From: Aureimonas endophytica
Lineage (GTDB): Bacteria; Pseudomonadota; Alphaproteobacteria; Rhizobiales; Rhizobiaceae
Direction of reading: 5' to 3'
DNA length: 64,000 nucleotides
NCBI RefSeq assembly: GCF_014642635.1
Contig: NZ_BMIQ01000007.1
Location: forward strand, 1-64,000
Shown here: positions 29,837 to 37,792 of the stretch, in pieces
Layout: each line of letters begins with the position of its first letter
Numbering within the stretch: the stretch's first letter is position 1
Notes under the pieces: generated by a model
Databases searched by the model: none
Seen by the model: the letters and a program-made list of their open reading frames with translations, nothing else
What the model was told of the DNA's origin: nothing
Program-made: the position numbers and the translations under genes

Positions 29837-30835
29837 ATGCTCGGCTTCCTCCTCCGGCGGGTGGCGACGATGATCGGCACGCTCGCCGTCATCAGCGTCC
29901 TCGTCTTCGCGGTGATCCAACTGCCGCCCGGCGACTATCTCACGACCTATATCGCCGACCTCCAGGCCCAGGGCGAGGATGCGAGCGGCGAGAAGATCGA
30001 CTTCCTGCGCCAGCAGTACGGCCTCGATCAGCCGTTGCCGATCCAGTACGTCAACTGGGTCGCCGGGCTCCTTCACGGCGATCTCGGCTATTCCTTCGAA
30101 TATCAGCTGCCCGTCGCGGATGTCGTCGGCGACCGTCTGTTCCTGACTATGGTCCTGAACTTCCTGACGGTCCTCTTCATCTATGGCGTCTCCTTCCCGA
30201 TCGGCGTCTATATCGCGACGCATCAATACAGCGCCGCCGATCACAGCCTGTCCTTCCTCGGCTATATCGGCCTTGCCACGCCGAACTTCCTGCTCGCCCT
30301 GATCCTCCTCTATCTGTCGAACACCTGGTTCGGCATCTCGATCGGCGGCCTGATGGACCCGGCCTATGTCGACGAGGGCTGGTCGCTCGGCAAGGTCGGC
30401 TCGCTCCTCGCCCATCTCGTCGTGCCGGTCGTGGTGATCGGCACCGCCGGCACGGCGGGCATGATCCGGCGCCTGCGCGCCAATCTCCTGGACGAGCTGC
30501 AGAAGCCCTATGTCGTCACGGCGCGGGCGAAGGGCCTGCCGGAAGGGCGCATCCTGCGCAAATACCCGCTGCGCGCCGTGCTGAACCCCTTCGTCTCCGA
30601 CATCGGCACGCTCCTGCCGCAGATCGTCTCGGGCTCCGTCATCGTCTCGGCGGTGATGAGCCTGCCGACCACCGGGCCGATGCTGCTCTCCTCGCTGCGC
30701 AGCCAGGACATGTATCTCGCCGGTTCCTTCCTGATGTTCCTGGCGATGCTCACCGTCGCCGGCATGCTGGTCTCCGACATCCTTCTCGCGGTGATCGATC
30801 CGCGCGTCCGGCTGGAAAGGAAACGCAAGGCGTGA
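29837..30835 (+). CDS. ABC importer permease, DppB type
   Basis: 332 residues. MLGFLLRRVATMIGTLAVISVLVFAVIQL is the standard first membrane segment of OppB/DppB permeases. It is followed by a periplasmic segment (PPGDYLTTYIADLQAQ) and the BPD_transp_1 core with the EAA-like loop LLDELQKPYVVTARAKGLPEGRI near residue 218. About six membrane segments. It partners with the permease at 30832, its stop overlapping that GTG start (GTGA), and with the fused ATPase at 24017. It starts 24 bp after the binding-protein gene. Confidence 0.93.
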   Translation: MLGFLLRRVATMIGTLAVISVLVFAVIQLPPGDYLTTYIADLQAQGEDASGEKIDFLRQQYGLDQPLPIQYVNWVAGLLHGDLGYSFEYQLPVADVVGDRLFLTMVLNFLTVLFIYGVSFPIGVYIATHQYSAADHSLSFLGYIGLATPNFLLALILLYLSNTWFGISIGGLMDPAYVDEGWSLGKVGSLLAHLVVPVVVIGTAGTAGMIRRLRANLLDELQKPYVVTARAKGLPEGRILRKYPLRAVLNPFVSDIGTLLPQIVSGSVIVSAVMSLPTTGPMLLSSLRSQDMYLAGSFLMFLAMLTVAGMLVSDILLAVIDPRVRLERKRKA

Positions 30836-31989
30836 GCGCGCTGCCCCATTTCGTCTCGGAGGCGCCCTTCGATCCCCGCCGGACCATGGCGGAGGGCTCG
30901 AAATATTCCGAGAAATACATGCGCGCCTCGCAGCGCCAGCTCATCTGGTGGCGCTTCCGGCGCCATCGGATCGCGATGCTGGCGCTGGTCTTCCTGGCGC
31001 CGGCCTATCTCAGCGTCCTCTTCACCGAGGTGATCGCCCCCTATGGGCTGGAGACGCGCAACACCGCGCATATCTTCATGCCGCCGCAGCCGATCCATCT
31101 CTTCCACGAAGGGCGCTTCGTCGGACCCTTCACCTATAAGACGACCGGGACGCTCGATCTCGACACGCTGCAACGCCGCTATACCGAGGACCGTTCGCAG
31201 CCGCTGCCCATCCGCTTCTTCTGCCAAGGCGATCCCTACGAGTTCTGGGGCCTGATCGAGGGCGACTTCCATCTCGTCTGCCCGCCGGAGGGCGGCACGC
31301 TCTTCCCGCTCGGCACCGACCGGCTCGGCCACGACATGCTGAGCCGGCTGATCCATGGCGGGCGCATCTCTTTGACCGTCGGCCTCGTCGGCGTCACCAT
31401 CTCCTTCATGCTCGGCCTGTTCTTCGGCGGCCTTGCCGGCTATTTCGGCGGCCGGATCGACTGGTGGGTGCAGCGCACCACCGAGACGCTGCGCTCCATT
31501 CCCGAACTGCCGCTCTGGCTCGCGCTTTCGGCGGCGCTGCCGGTGACCTGGAGTCCGATCCTCGTCTATTTCGGCATCACCATCATCCTCGCCCTTCTCG
31601 ACTGGCCGGCCCTGGCGCGCGCGGTGCGCTCGAAGCTCCTGTCGCTGCGCGAGGAGGACTTCACCGCCGCCGCCGTGATGATGGGCGCGAAGCCCTCGCG
31701 CATCATCGCGCTCCATCTCCTGCCGAACTTCATGAGCCATCTCATCGCCTCGGCCAGCCTGTCGATCCCCTCGATGATCCTCGCCGAGACGGCTCTGTCC
31801 TTCCTGGGGCTGGGCCTGCGCCCGCCGATCACCAGCTGGGGCGTGCTCCTGTCGGAGGCGCAGAACATCGAGGCCGTGGCCCTCTATCCCTGGCTCCTCT
31901 TCCCGATGGTGCCGGTGATGATGGTGGTGCTCGCCTTCTCCTTCCTCGGCGACGGTCTGCGCGACGCGGTCGATCCGCATTCGCACTGA
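30832..31989 (+). CDS. ABC importer permease, DppC type
   Basis: 385 residues from GTG 30832. N-terminal cytoplasmic tail, then FRRHRIAMLALVFLAPAYLSVLFTEVI, the OppC/DppC first helix. A periplasmic insertion of about 120 residues follows (GLETRNTAHIFMPPQPIHLF onward), longer than in most DppC proteins. The transport core has LGTDRLGHDMLSRLIHGGRISLTVG, the EAA loop LREEDFTAAAVMMGAKPSRII, and SFLGLGLRPPITSWGVLL. It is the last gene of the 17727-31989 operon. The large periplasmic insertion may contact the unusually big binding protein. Confidence 0.92.
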   Translation: MSALPHFVSEAPFDPRRTMAEGSKYSEKYMRASQRQLIWWRFRRHRIAMLALVFLAPAYLSVLFTEVIAPYGLETRNTAHIFMPPQPIHLFHEGRFVGPFTYKTTGTLDLDTLQRRYTEDRSQPLPIRFFCQGDPYEFWGLIEGDFHLVCPPEGGTLFPLGTDRLGHDMLSRLIHGGRISLTVGLVGVTISFMLGLFFGGLAGYFGGRIDWWVQRTTETLRSIPELPLWLALSAALPVTWSPILVYFGITIILALLDWPALARAVRSKLLSLREEDFTAAAVMMGAKPSRIIALHLLPNFMSHLIASASLSIPSMILAETALSFLGLGLRPPITSWGVLLSEAQNIEAVALYPWLLFPMVPVMMVVLAFSFLGDGLRDAVDPHSH

Positions 31990-32012
31990 CGGATGCTGCG
32001 GCATCTTTCGCG

Positions 32013-32096
32013 GTTAGCCTGATCTCCCCCCCTTGAGGGGGAGATGCCGGCAGGCAGAGGGGGGGTGCGAAGGCGCGAGCCTTCGATCGTCGCGGC
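32013..32096. repeat. Palindromic intergenic repeat, direct copy 1
   Basis: Begins GTTAGCCTGATCTCCCCCCC, has a CTCCCCC-TTGA-GGGGGAG palindrome, then GATGCCGGCAGGCAGAGGGG and a CGAAGGC..GCCTTCG hairpin. The same element recurs at 32236, offset 223 bp, with only small changes. It lies directly after the glycan operon and may help stop or process its mRNA. Confidence 0.85.
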
Positions 32097-32124
32097 GGTG
32101 GAATGGGTGGGCCTCGCTGTCGCT

Positions 32125-32180
32125 CGCCACCCCCCTCTGGGCTGCCGCCCATCTCCCCCTCAAGGGGGGAGATTGCGCAG
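32125..32180. repeat. Palindromic intergenic repeat, inverted copy
   Basis: CCCCCTCTGGGCTGCCGCCC followed by ATCTCCCCCTCAAGGGGGGA reads, on the other strand, as a diverged copy of the flanking direct repeats. The three copies fill most of 31990-32400; no gene is supported there. Confidence 0.8.
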
Positions 32181-32235
32181 CGTTGAGGTCTCGCACTTCC
32201 TGCCTCCGCCGCGATGCCGAACACTCACCTATGCC

Positions 32236-32306
32236 GTTAGCCTGATCTCCCCCCTTGAGGGGGAGATGCCGGCAGGCAGAGGGGGGTGCGAAGGCGGCAG
32301 CCTTCG
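32236..32306. repeat. Palindromic intergenic repeat, direct copy 2
   Basis: Second direct copy of the 32013 element: the same GTTAGCCTGATC start, the same palindrome with one C fewer, the same GGCAGGCAGAGGGG segment and terminal CGAAGGC..GCCTTCG hairpin. The following 32307-32507 shows no further repeat or gene. Confidence 0.85.
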
Positions 32307-32507
32307 AGTCTCGCAGCAGCTGGAAGGGCGGACTTCGCGTCCGGCCGCTGCCCTCAACGGAGGAAGATCGCCGATCGCACATGGATGCGATCGATCGTTT
32401 CCACCCTTGACCTTCCAGTGACTGGAAGCCCCATGTCCCCGGCATCGATCCCGCCCTCGGCGGCGTTTCGACGCGTCGGCGGCGGGTTTGCGGAAGGAAT
32501 GCGAAGC

Positions 32508-33260
32508 ATGGCGACCTATGAGGCAAAGAAGCGGGCTGTCCTCTATCGGATGGTGACGCCGCAGCATGTCTGCCCCTTTGGCCTGAAGGCGAAGGATCTT
32601 CTCCAGCGTCGCGGCTTCGAGGTCGAGGACCATCCGCTGCGCAGCCGCGCCGAGCAGGATGCCTTCAAGGCCGAGCATGACGTGAAGACGACGCCGCAGG
32701 TCTTCATCGAGGGCCGGCGCGTCGGCGGCTACGACGATCTGCGCCGCTCTTTCGGCCTTGCGGTGCGCGATCCCAAGGCGACGTCCTACCGGCCGGTTCT
32801 CGCCGTGTTTGGCGTCGCGGCCCTGATGGCGCTCGCCGCGAGCTTCGCCGCGACCGGCAGCCTCGCCACGATCCGCGCCGGCGAATGGTTCGTCGCCTTC
32901 AGCATGTGCCTTCTCGCCATGCTGAAGCTCCAGGACATCGAGAGCTTCTCGCGCATGTTCCTCGGCTACGATCTCCTGGCGCAGCGCGTCGTGCCCTATT
33001 CCTATGTCTATCCCTTCGCCGAACTCGCGGCGGGCCTGCTGATGGTGGCGGGCGCGCTGACATGGGCCTCCGTGCCGCTCGCGCTCTTCATCGGCACGAT
33101 CGGCGCCGTCTCCGTGTTCAAGGCGGTCTATCTCGACCGGCGCGACCTGAAATGCGCCTGCGTCGGCGGCGGCTCCAATGTGCCGCTCGGCTTCGTCTCC
33201 CTGACCGAGAACCTGATGATGATCGCCATGGCGCTCTGGATGGCCGCCCGGCATCTCTGA
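32508..33260 (+). CDS. Glutaredoxin domain fused to a MauE/DoxX-like membrane domain
   Basis: 250 residues from ATG 32508, 9 bases after AAGGA; an in-frame ATG at 32499 is the alternative. The first ~80 residues are glutaredoxin-like (AVLYRMVTPQHVCPFGLKAKDLL, KTTPQVFIEGRRVGGYDDL). The active-site tetrad reads CPFG instead of CPYC, which leaves a single cysteine there. Residues 90-250 hold four to five membrane segments (VFGVAALMALAASFAAT; YPFAELAAGLLMVAGALTWA) with a KCACVGGGSNVPLGFVSLTE segment, as in MauE/methylamine-utilisation membrane proteins. A membrane thiol-redox role is likely; the partner is unknown. Confidence 0.8.
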   Translation: MATYEAKKRAVLYRMVTPQHVCPFGLKAKDLLQRRGFEVEDHPLRSRAEQDAFKAEHDVKTTPQVFIEGRRVGGYDDLRRSFGLAVRDPKATSYRPVLAVFGVAALMALAASFAATGSLATIRAGEWFVAFSMCLLAMLKLQDIESFSRMFLGYDLLAQRVVPYSYVYPFAELAAGLLMVAGALTWASVPLALFIGTIGAVSVFKAVYLDRRDLKCACVGGGSNVPLGFVSLTENLMMIAMALWMAARHL

Positions 33261-33424
33261 CCGCTCGCCCCGCCGGGCGCCTGAAGGCCGGATGAACGGT
33301 GCCTTCAGCCCCGGCTCATCGCCGGTCCGTTACGCTCCCGGCTATCGTTCCCGCCAAGGCCCGATCGGAACGGGCGCGCGGCGGGAGCAGTTGGAGCAGC
33401 ACCGGAACAAGAGGTACGAGTCCC

Positions 33425-33658
33425 ATGCGTCATCTTCTCGCCGCCGCCCTCATCGCCGTCACCGCCCCGCTCGCCGTCGGCAGTGTCGCGCAGGCCGATA
33501 CGACCCGCGTCATCGTCAAGGAGACGACCCATCATCGCGGCCCGCCGCACCGGCCGCATCGCGTGGTGGACCGGCGCAACCACGACTGCTTCACCAAGCG
33601 CGTCGTGACCCATGTGCATGGCGAGCGCATCGTGAAGACGACGCGGGTCTGCCGCTGA
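33425..33658 (+). CDS. Small secreted His/Arg-rich protein
   Basis: 77 residues from ATG 33425. MRHLLAAALIAVTAPLAVGSVAQA is a clear signal peptide. The mature part, about 53 residues, is basic and histidine-rich (KETTHHRGPPHRPHRVV) with two cysteines (HDCFTKR and TTRVCR). Probably a periplasmic or surface protein that could bind metal or form one disulfide; no family recognised. The longer frame opening at 33299 lacks a ribosome site and would bury the signal peptide. A hairpin terminator follows at 33685. Confidence 0.65.
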   Translation: MRHLLAAALIAVTAPLAVGSVAQADTTRVIVKETTHHRGPPHRPHRVVDRRNHDCFTKRVVTHVHGERIVKTTRVCR

Positions 33659-33684
33659 GGCGCAGCCCATCGCGGAATCGACAG

Positions 33685-33709
33685 GAAAGGCGGCCCGCGG
33701 CCGCCTTTC
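33685..33709 (+). terminator. Hairpin terminator
   Basis: GAAAGGCGGC-CCGCG-GCCGCCTTTC, a perfect 10-bp stem whose arms begin and end with A/T runs, so it can act in either direction. It lies between the small secreted protein and the convergent photolyase gene. Confidence 0.7.
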
Positions 33710-33733
33710 GCATGTCGGGACTCCGCTTCCCCG

Positions 33734-35140
33734 TCAGAACCGCAGATCCGTCACCCCTTCCGCCGCGCAGAGCCGCGTGACGTCGCGCTCATAGGCCTTG
33801 GCGTCGATCTTGCGCAGCGAGTTCTCGCTCTGATAGCGCACCGTGCCGAAGATCGGCCGCCGCGCCCAGGGCCGGTCGTGCAGGCCATAGACCCAGGCGA
33901 CATTGGTGAAGGAGTTCATGTCGCGCCCGTCGAGGAAATAGCGGTTGTTGAGGCGCAGCGTCCGCGCGAAGCCCTCCTCGGCGCTCGGCGACCATTCGAG
34001 GATCTTCTTGCCCCAATACATGCGCAGGTGATTGTGCATGAAGCCGGTCACCCGCATCTCCGCCATGGCGACGTTCCAGTAGCGGTCGTGCGTGCGGCCC
34101 TCGGCGAGGTCCTCCTCGCTGTAGCGATGCGGCCGCTCGTCCTTCGCATGGTCGGCCAGCGCCTTGCGCGCCCAGTCCGGCACCGCCGTCGCGAAGCGGT
34201 CGTAGCCGGGCGTGTGATGGACATGGTTGGCGGCGAGCTCGCGCCGCACCACCAGTTCCTCGATGAAGGCGTCCTTGTCTTCAGCCGTGCCGCTCTTCGC
34301 CGCGCGCACGGCGAGCGCGATCTCGACGGGTGAGATCTGGCCGAAATGGAGATAGGGGCTGAAATGCGAGGCGGCGCCGGCTTCCGGCCGGCCGCGCTCG
34401 GCGCCGTAGCGGGAAAGGGCGTCGCCGACGAAGGCCTTGAGGCGCGTTCTCGCCGCGTTCTCGCCGCCCGTGAAGCGCTTCACCGGCCCGACCGTCCGGT
34501 CGAGCACCATGCCGGCAAGGACGGCGGCCGGATCGCCGATCTCGATCTCGCTCTTGAGTCCGAGCCTCGTCGCCGGATGCTTCACCTTCACCGCCCGCAC
34601 CGGTTCGAGGAAGTCGCCGAGATGGCGCCGGATCTTCGGCCGGAGCGTGCGCGCCGCGTGCTCGTGCTTGTCGGAGGCGATGTCGACCGGCACCACCACA
34701 TCGCCCTCGACCTGGACGAGCGCCACGCTCACAGCATCGGCGATCTCGCCGTACCAGCGCTTCTGGATCGCCAGATAGCCGCGATCGAGGACGAGCAGGG
34801 CGGCGTCGCGCGCGAGATCCACGGCGACCGCCGCCGGCGAGGCCTTGCGGAGCACGAAGGCGATGCCGCGCTCGGCGAGATGGCCGGCCGCGTCGCGCAG
34901 GCCCTCGAGGAGAAAGGCGTAGTGCCGGGCATTGGCCTCCGGAAAGCCGTTCGAGCCGTCGAGCAGGCCGAAGCAGACGACGACCGGCAGGTCCAGGCGG
35001 TTCGCCTCCGCGACGGCGCGCTCCAAAGCCGGGTTGAAGCGGGCGCGCATCGATTGCTGCATGAGGTAGAGGACGTAGCGCCCCTTCGGATTCGGCTCGG
35101 CCTCGTTCAGGCGACGGATGCGTCCGGCTTCGATCGTCAT
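33734..35140 (-). CDS. Class II CPD photolyase
   Basis: 468 residues from ATG 35140. The N-terminal antenna domain starts with NPKGRYVLYLMQQSMRARFNPALERAV. The FAD domain carries class II hallmarks: HFSPYLHFGQISP near residue 265, EELVVRRELAANHVHHTPGYD, HNHLRMYWGKKILEWS, NRYFLDGRDMNSFTNVAWVYGLHDRPW and FGTVRYQSENSLRKID. Such enzymes use blue light and reduced FAD to split UV-made cyclobutane pyrimidine dimers. The gene is single, convergent with the small secreted protein and separated from it by a strong hairpin. Confidence 0.96.
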   Translation of the reverse strand: MTIEAGRIRRLNEAEPNPKGRYVLYLMQQSMRARFNPALERAVAEANRLDLPVVVCFGLLDGSNGFPEANARHYAFLLEGLRDAAGHLAERGIAFVLRKASPAAVAVDLARDAALLVLDRGYLAIQKRWYGEIADAVSVALVQVEGDVVVPVDIASDKHEHAARTLRPKIRRHLGDFLEPVRAVKVKHPATRLGLKSEIEIGDPAAVLAGMVLDRTVGPVKRFTGGENAARTRLKAFVGDALSRYGAERGRPEAGAASHFSPYLHFGQISPVEIALAVRAAKSGTAEDKDAFIEELVVRRELAANHVHHTPGYDRFATAVPDWARKALADHAKDERPHRYSEEDLAEGRTHDRYWNVAMAEMRVTGFMHNHLRMYWGKKILEWSPSAEEGFARTLRLNNRYFLDGRDMNSFTNVAWVYGLHDRPWARRPIFGTVRYQSENSLRKIDAKAYERDVTRLCAAEGVTDLRF

Positions 35141-35312
35141 GAGTCCTTCGGCGCGGCGTTTCGGTCGCCGGCTGAGGAGTTCCGGCGCGGCCCGTTCCTA
35201 GATTGGCGGCGGGCTCGGTCCGGCAAGCCGCATCGCGCGGCCGGTCGAAAATGTCTCAGGCTTGTAGCAAACTCATATCGCCACGCCTTTGCCTGGACGC
35301 ACTCACCTTACC

Positions 35313-35458
35313 GCTTCGTCATCCCGGCCCCGAGCCGGGATCCATTCCAAGCCGGTCATGACAGGCCGAGAGCGATGCGGAAAGACGCCCATCTCCACCC
35401 TTAACCATGCGACTCTGCGGGAGGCATGGATCCCGGGTCGGGCCCGGGATGACGAAGC
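35313..35458. repeat. 146-bp palindromic mobile-like element, orientation 1
   Basis: The ends are inverted repeats: GCTTCGTCATCCCGG on the left and CCGGGATGACGAAGC on the right. Inner arms GATCCATTCCAAG and GAGGCATGGATC flank a unique-looking centre of about 70 bases. The same element, inverted, occurs at 42946-43092. It has no coding capacity. The rest of 35141-35502 holds nothing I can name. Confidence 0.85.
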
Positions 35459-35502
35459 TGAAACGGCGTGAGCAAAGATCGACGCATAAGCCCGGCCGCC
35501 GC

Positions 35503-35892
35503 TCATTCCGTGCGGCTCCCTCCGTCGCGATCCCGCTCGTAATGGTGGGCCAGCGGGAAAGGCGGCAGCCAGGCCTCGCGGCGGATGGTCCAGCTCTCGT
35601 AGGTCGGCGTCAGCTGATCGGGCGCGTCGAGCGAACCGAGATTGACCTCGACCTCGTCGCCGCTCCGCGCGAAGACGGACGAGCCGCAGCGCGGGCAGAA
35701 GAAGCGGCCGGCATAGTCGCGCGCCTCGCCGGTGATCGTCACCGCGTCTTCCGGGAAGATCGCGGAGGCGTGGAACAGCGCGCCGTGATGCTTGCGGCAG
35801 TTGAGGCAATGGCAGAGGCCGACCCGATAGGGCCGGCCCGTCGCCACGAGGCGGACCTGGCCGCAGGTGCAGCCGCCGGTGAAGCGGTCCAT
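35503..35892 (-). CDS. GFA (CENP-V/Gfa) family zinc protein
   Basis: 129 residues from ATG 35892, with AAGGAG seven bases upstream. Zinc-ligand pattern of the GFA fold: GGCTCGQVRL near residue 7, GLCHCLNCRKHHGALFHA near residue 27, and FFCPRCGSSVFAR near residue 65. Relatives are annotated as glutathione-dependent formaldehyde-activating enzymes, but most have unknown chemistry. Cytoplasmic, monocistronic, 105 bp downstream of the rhamnosyltransferase-like gene on the same strand, so it might be read from the rfb operon. Confidence 0.9.
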   Translation of the reverse strand: MDRFTGGCTCGQVRLVATGRPYRVGLCHCLNCRKHHGALFHASAIFPEDAVTITGEARDYAGRFFCPRCGSSVFARSGDEVEVNLGSLDAPDQLTPTYESWTIRREAWLPPFPLAHHYERDRDGGSRTE

Positions 35893-35996
35893 GGGCGTCT
35901 CCTTCCGCCGATCGAACGCCCCGCGCCTTCGATGGTTCGCGACCTCGATCAGGATATGCGGACGGGCAGGCGCGGAGGCCCTCCAGGGCGCCTGCC

Positions 35997-36908
35997 TCAG
36001 CGCCCGCCGAGGCCCTCGAAGGCGGCGCGCAAGAGGTCGAGCCCGGCGCGGCGCTTGCCATGGCCGGATTTCGCCGCATAGACGGCCGCCTGGAGCGGCA
36101 CGTAGACGAGCGTCCGCAGCTTCCAGCCGAGCGGCACATGGGCGAGTCGCAGCATGTCGAACTGGTTGCGGACATAGGTCCGCATCCGCGCCGGGTTCTG
36201 GTCGGGAAAGGCGATCGGGCCCCAGCGCAGGATGCCGGAGCCGATCTGATGCGGCATCTCGGCCGTGTCGAGAACCCAGACCGAACGGCCGCGCCTCCAG
36301 GCGCGAAACCCCCATTCGACGTCGATCGCGTCCATCCGGTAGCGCTCGGCGAAGGCGCCGATCTCGTGCCAGGCGGCGAGGCTGACGAGACTGCCCGAGG
36401 TGATGACATAGTCGACCGGACGGCAGGCCCCGACGCTCGCCACGCCGTCGCGCCGCCGGTAGCGCGGCGGCTTGGAACCGCCGCCCGGCGGGCTGACCGG
36501 CCGTGGGCCGACGACGGCGGGCCGCAGGCCGAGCCCTTCCAATTCGCGGAAAGCCTGGAGAAGGCGTTCCGGCAGGTCGGGGGCCGGGAGGGAATCCTGG
36601 TCGAAGAAGAGGACGCGGTTGCAGCCGTCGCGCTCCGCCGCCTCGGCGAGACGGTTGAGCCCCGCGCCGATTCCGGCATTTCGCGGCGCCAGCGCGATCC
36701 GCGCGCCGGCCAGGGCCCGCAGGCGCGCGAGGTCCGTCGCCTCGATCGCCTCGCCGACGGGCCCGTCGACATGGAGATAGACCGGATAGCCCGCCGCCAG
36801 GAAGCGCGCGGCCAGGGCCTCGAGCGCAAGGCCGTCCGGGCGGTAAACCGTGATCGCGACGGCGATCGTCGCCTTGGCCGCGTCCTTCGTCTCGACGGCC
36901 GCGCTCAA
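35997..36908 (-). CDS. Family 2 glycosyltransferase, rhamnosyltransferase-like
   Basis: 303 residues if TTG 36908 is used; that codon overlaps the rfbD stop (TTGA). No ATG or GTG gives a complete N-terminus. GT-A features: IAVAITVYRPD at the start, PRNAGIGAGLNRLAEAA, the DxD-type LFFDQDSLPAPD near residue 90, and DAIDVEWGFRAW near 190. The NAGIG...DQDS pattern is that of rhamnosyltransferases that use dTDP-rhamnose. It follows rfbC-rfbB-rfbD directly, so it probably adds L-rhamnose to a surface polysaccharide. The start codon is the least certain point. Confidence 0.8.
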   Translation of the reverse strand: MSAAVETKDAAKATIAVAITVYRPDGLALEALAARFLAAGYPVYLHVDGPVGEAIEATDLARLRALAGARIALAPRNAGIGAGLNRLAEAAERDGCNRVLFFDQDSLPAPDLPERLLQAFRELEGLGLRPAVVGPRPVSPPGGGSKPPRYRRRDGVASVGACRPVDYVITSGSLVSLAAWHEIGAFAERYRMDAIDVEWGFRAWRRGRSVWVLDTAEMPHQIGSGILRWGPIAFPDQNPARMRTYVRNQFDMLRLAHVPLGWKLRTLVYVPLQAAVYAAKSGHGKRRAGLDLLRAAFEGLGGR

Positions 36909-37792
36909 GCGGACCCTGCCGCCAGACTTTCGAGGCACCGTTCGACGCCGGTCTGCCAGGGGGGCAGTTGATGGCCGAAGACCTGTTGGAACTTCGTGCT
37001 GTCGAGGCGGGAATTGGCGGGGCGTTGGGCGGGGGTCGGGTAGTCGGCGGTGGCGATCGGCTCGACCTTGGCGCTCGGGCCGCCGCGTGCCGCCGACTGG
37101 CGGAAGATCTCCTCGGCAAAGCCCGCCCAGGTCGTCTCGCCCTGGGCGACGAGATGGAAGAGGCCGCGCCAGGACGGGTCGTCCGGCGCCGCGAGGGCGG
37201 TGCGCGCCGCCGCGACGAGGGCCGCCGCGATGTCCGGCGCATAGGTCGGCGTGCCCCTCTGGTCGGCGACGACGCGCAAGGTGTCGCGCTCGGCGCAGAG
37301 CCGCAGCATCGTCTTCAGGAAGTTGTGGCCGAAGGGGCTGTAGACCCAGGCCGTGCGGAAGATCGCGGCGCGCGGATTGGCGCCGAGCACCGCCGCCTCG
37401 CCCGCGAGCTTGGAGCGCCCATAGACGCTGGCAGGGCCCGTCGGGTCCGCCTCGCGATAGGGCCGCTCGGCATCGCCCGCGAAGACATAGTCGGTCGACA
37501 GATGCAGGACCGGCAGGCCGAGCGCGGCGGCGGCGGCCGCGACATGCCCGGCGCCGTCGCGATTGGCGGCGAAGGCTTCGGCCTCCTCGCTTTCCGCCCT
37601 GTCGACCGCCGTATAGGCCCCGGCCGAGACGACGAGGTCCGGGCGATGGGCGGCGAGCGCCGCCTCGATCGTCGCGCGGTCGGTGATGTCGAGCTCGGGC
37701 CGTCCCAGCGCGACGATCTCGAGATCGGTTCCGGCCAGAGCGGCCAGCGACTGCGCGACCTGGCCGCTCCGCCCGGTGACGAGAAGCTTCAC
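36905..37792 (-). CDS. rfbD: dTDP-4-dehydrorhamnose reductase
   Basis: 295 residues from GTG 37792 (GTGA overlap with the rfbB stop). Extended [18 protein letters not shown] at the N-terminus, [42 protein letters not shown] near residue 105, and the catalytic [10 protein letters not shown] near 128. It reduces dTDP-4-keto-L-rhamnose to dTDP-L-rhamnose with NAD(P)H, the last step of the pathway. Coupled to its neighbours on both sides. Confidence 0.95.
   Translation of the reverse strand: MKLLVTGRSGQVAQSLAALAGTDLEIVALGRPELDITDRATIEAALAAHRPDLVVSAGAYTAVDRAESEEAEAFAANRDGAGHVAAAAAALGLPVLHLSTDYVFAGDAERPYREADPTGPASVYGRSKLAGEAAVLGANPRAAIFRTAWVYSPFGHNFLKTMLRLCAERDTLRVVADQRGTPTYAPDIAAALVAAARTALAAPDDPSWRGLFHLVAQGETTWAGFAEEIFRQSAARGGPSAKVEPIATADYPTPAQRPANSRLDSTKFQQVFGHQLPPWQTGVERCLESLAAGSA

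Noticed and set aside
31990-32507. Gene in the 518-bp gap after the glycan operon
   Set aside because: All frames cross the repeat copies and none has a start with a ribosome site.
33299-33424. N-terminal extension of the small secreted protein
   Set aside because: It would place 42 polar residues before a clear signal peptide and lacks a ribosome site.
35313-35458. Transcription terminator between photolyase and GFA genes
   Set aside because: The paired arms are far apart (about 70 bp centre) and a second copy exists elsewhere, so a mobile-like repeat explains it better.
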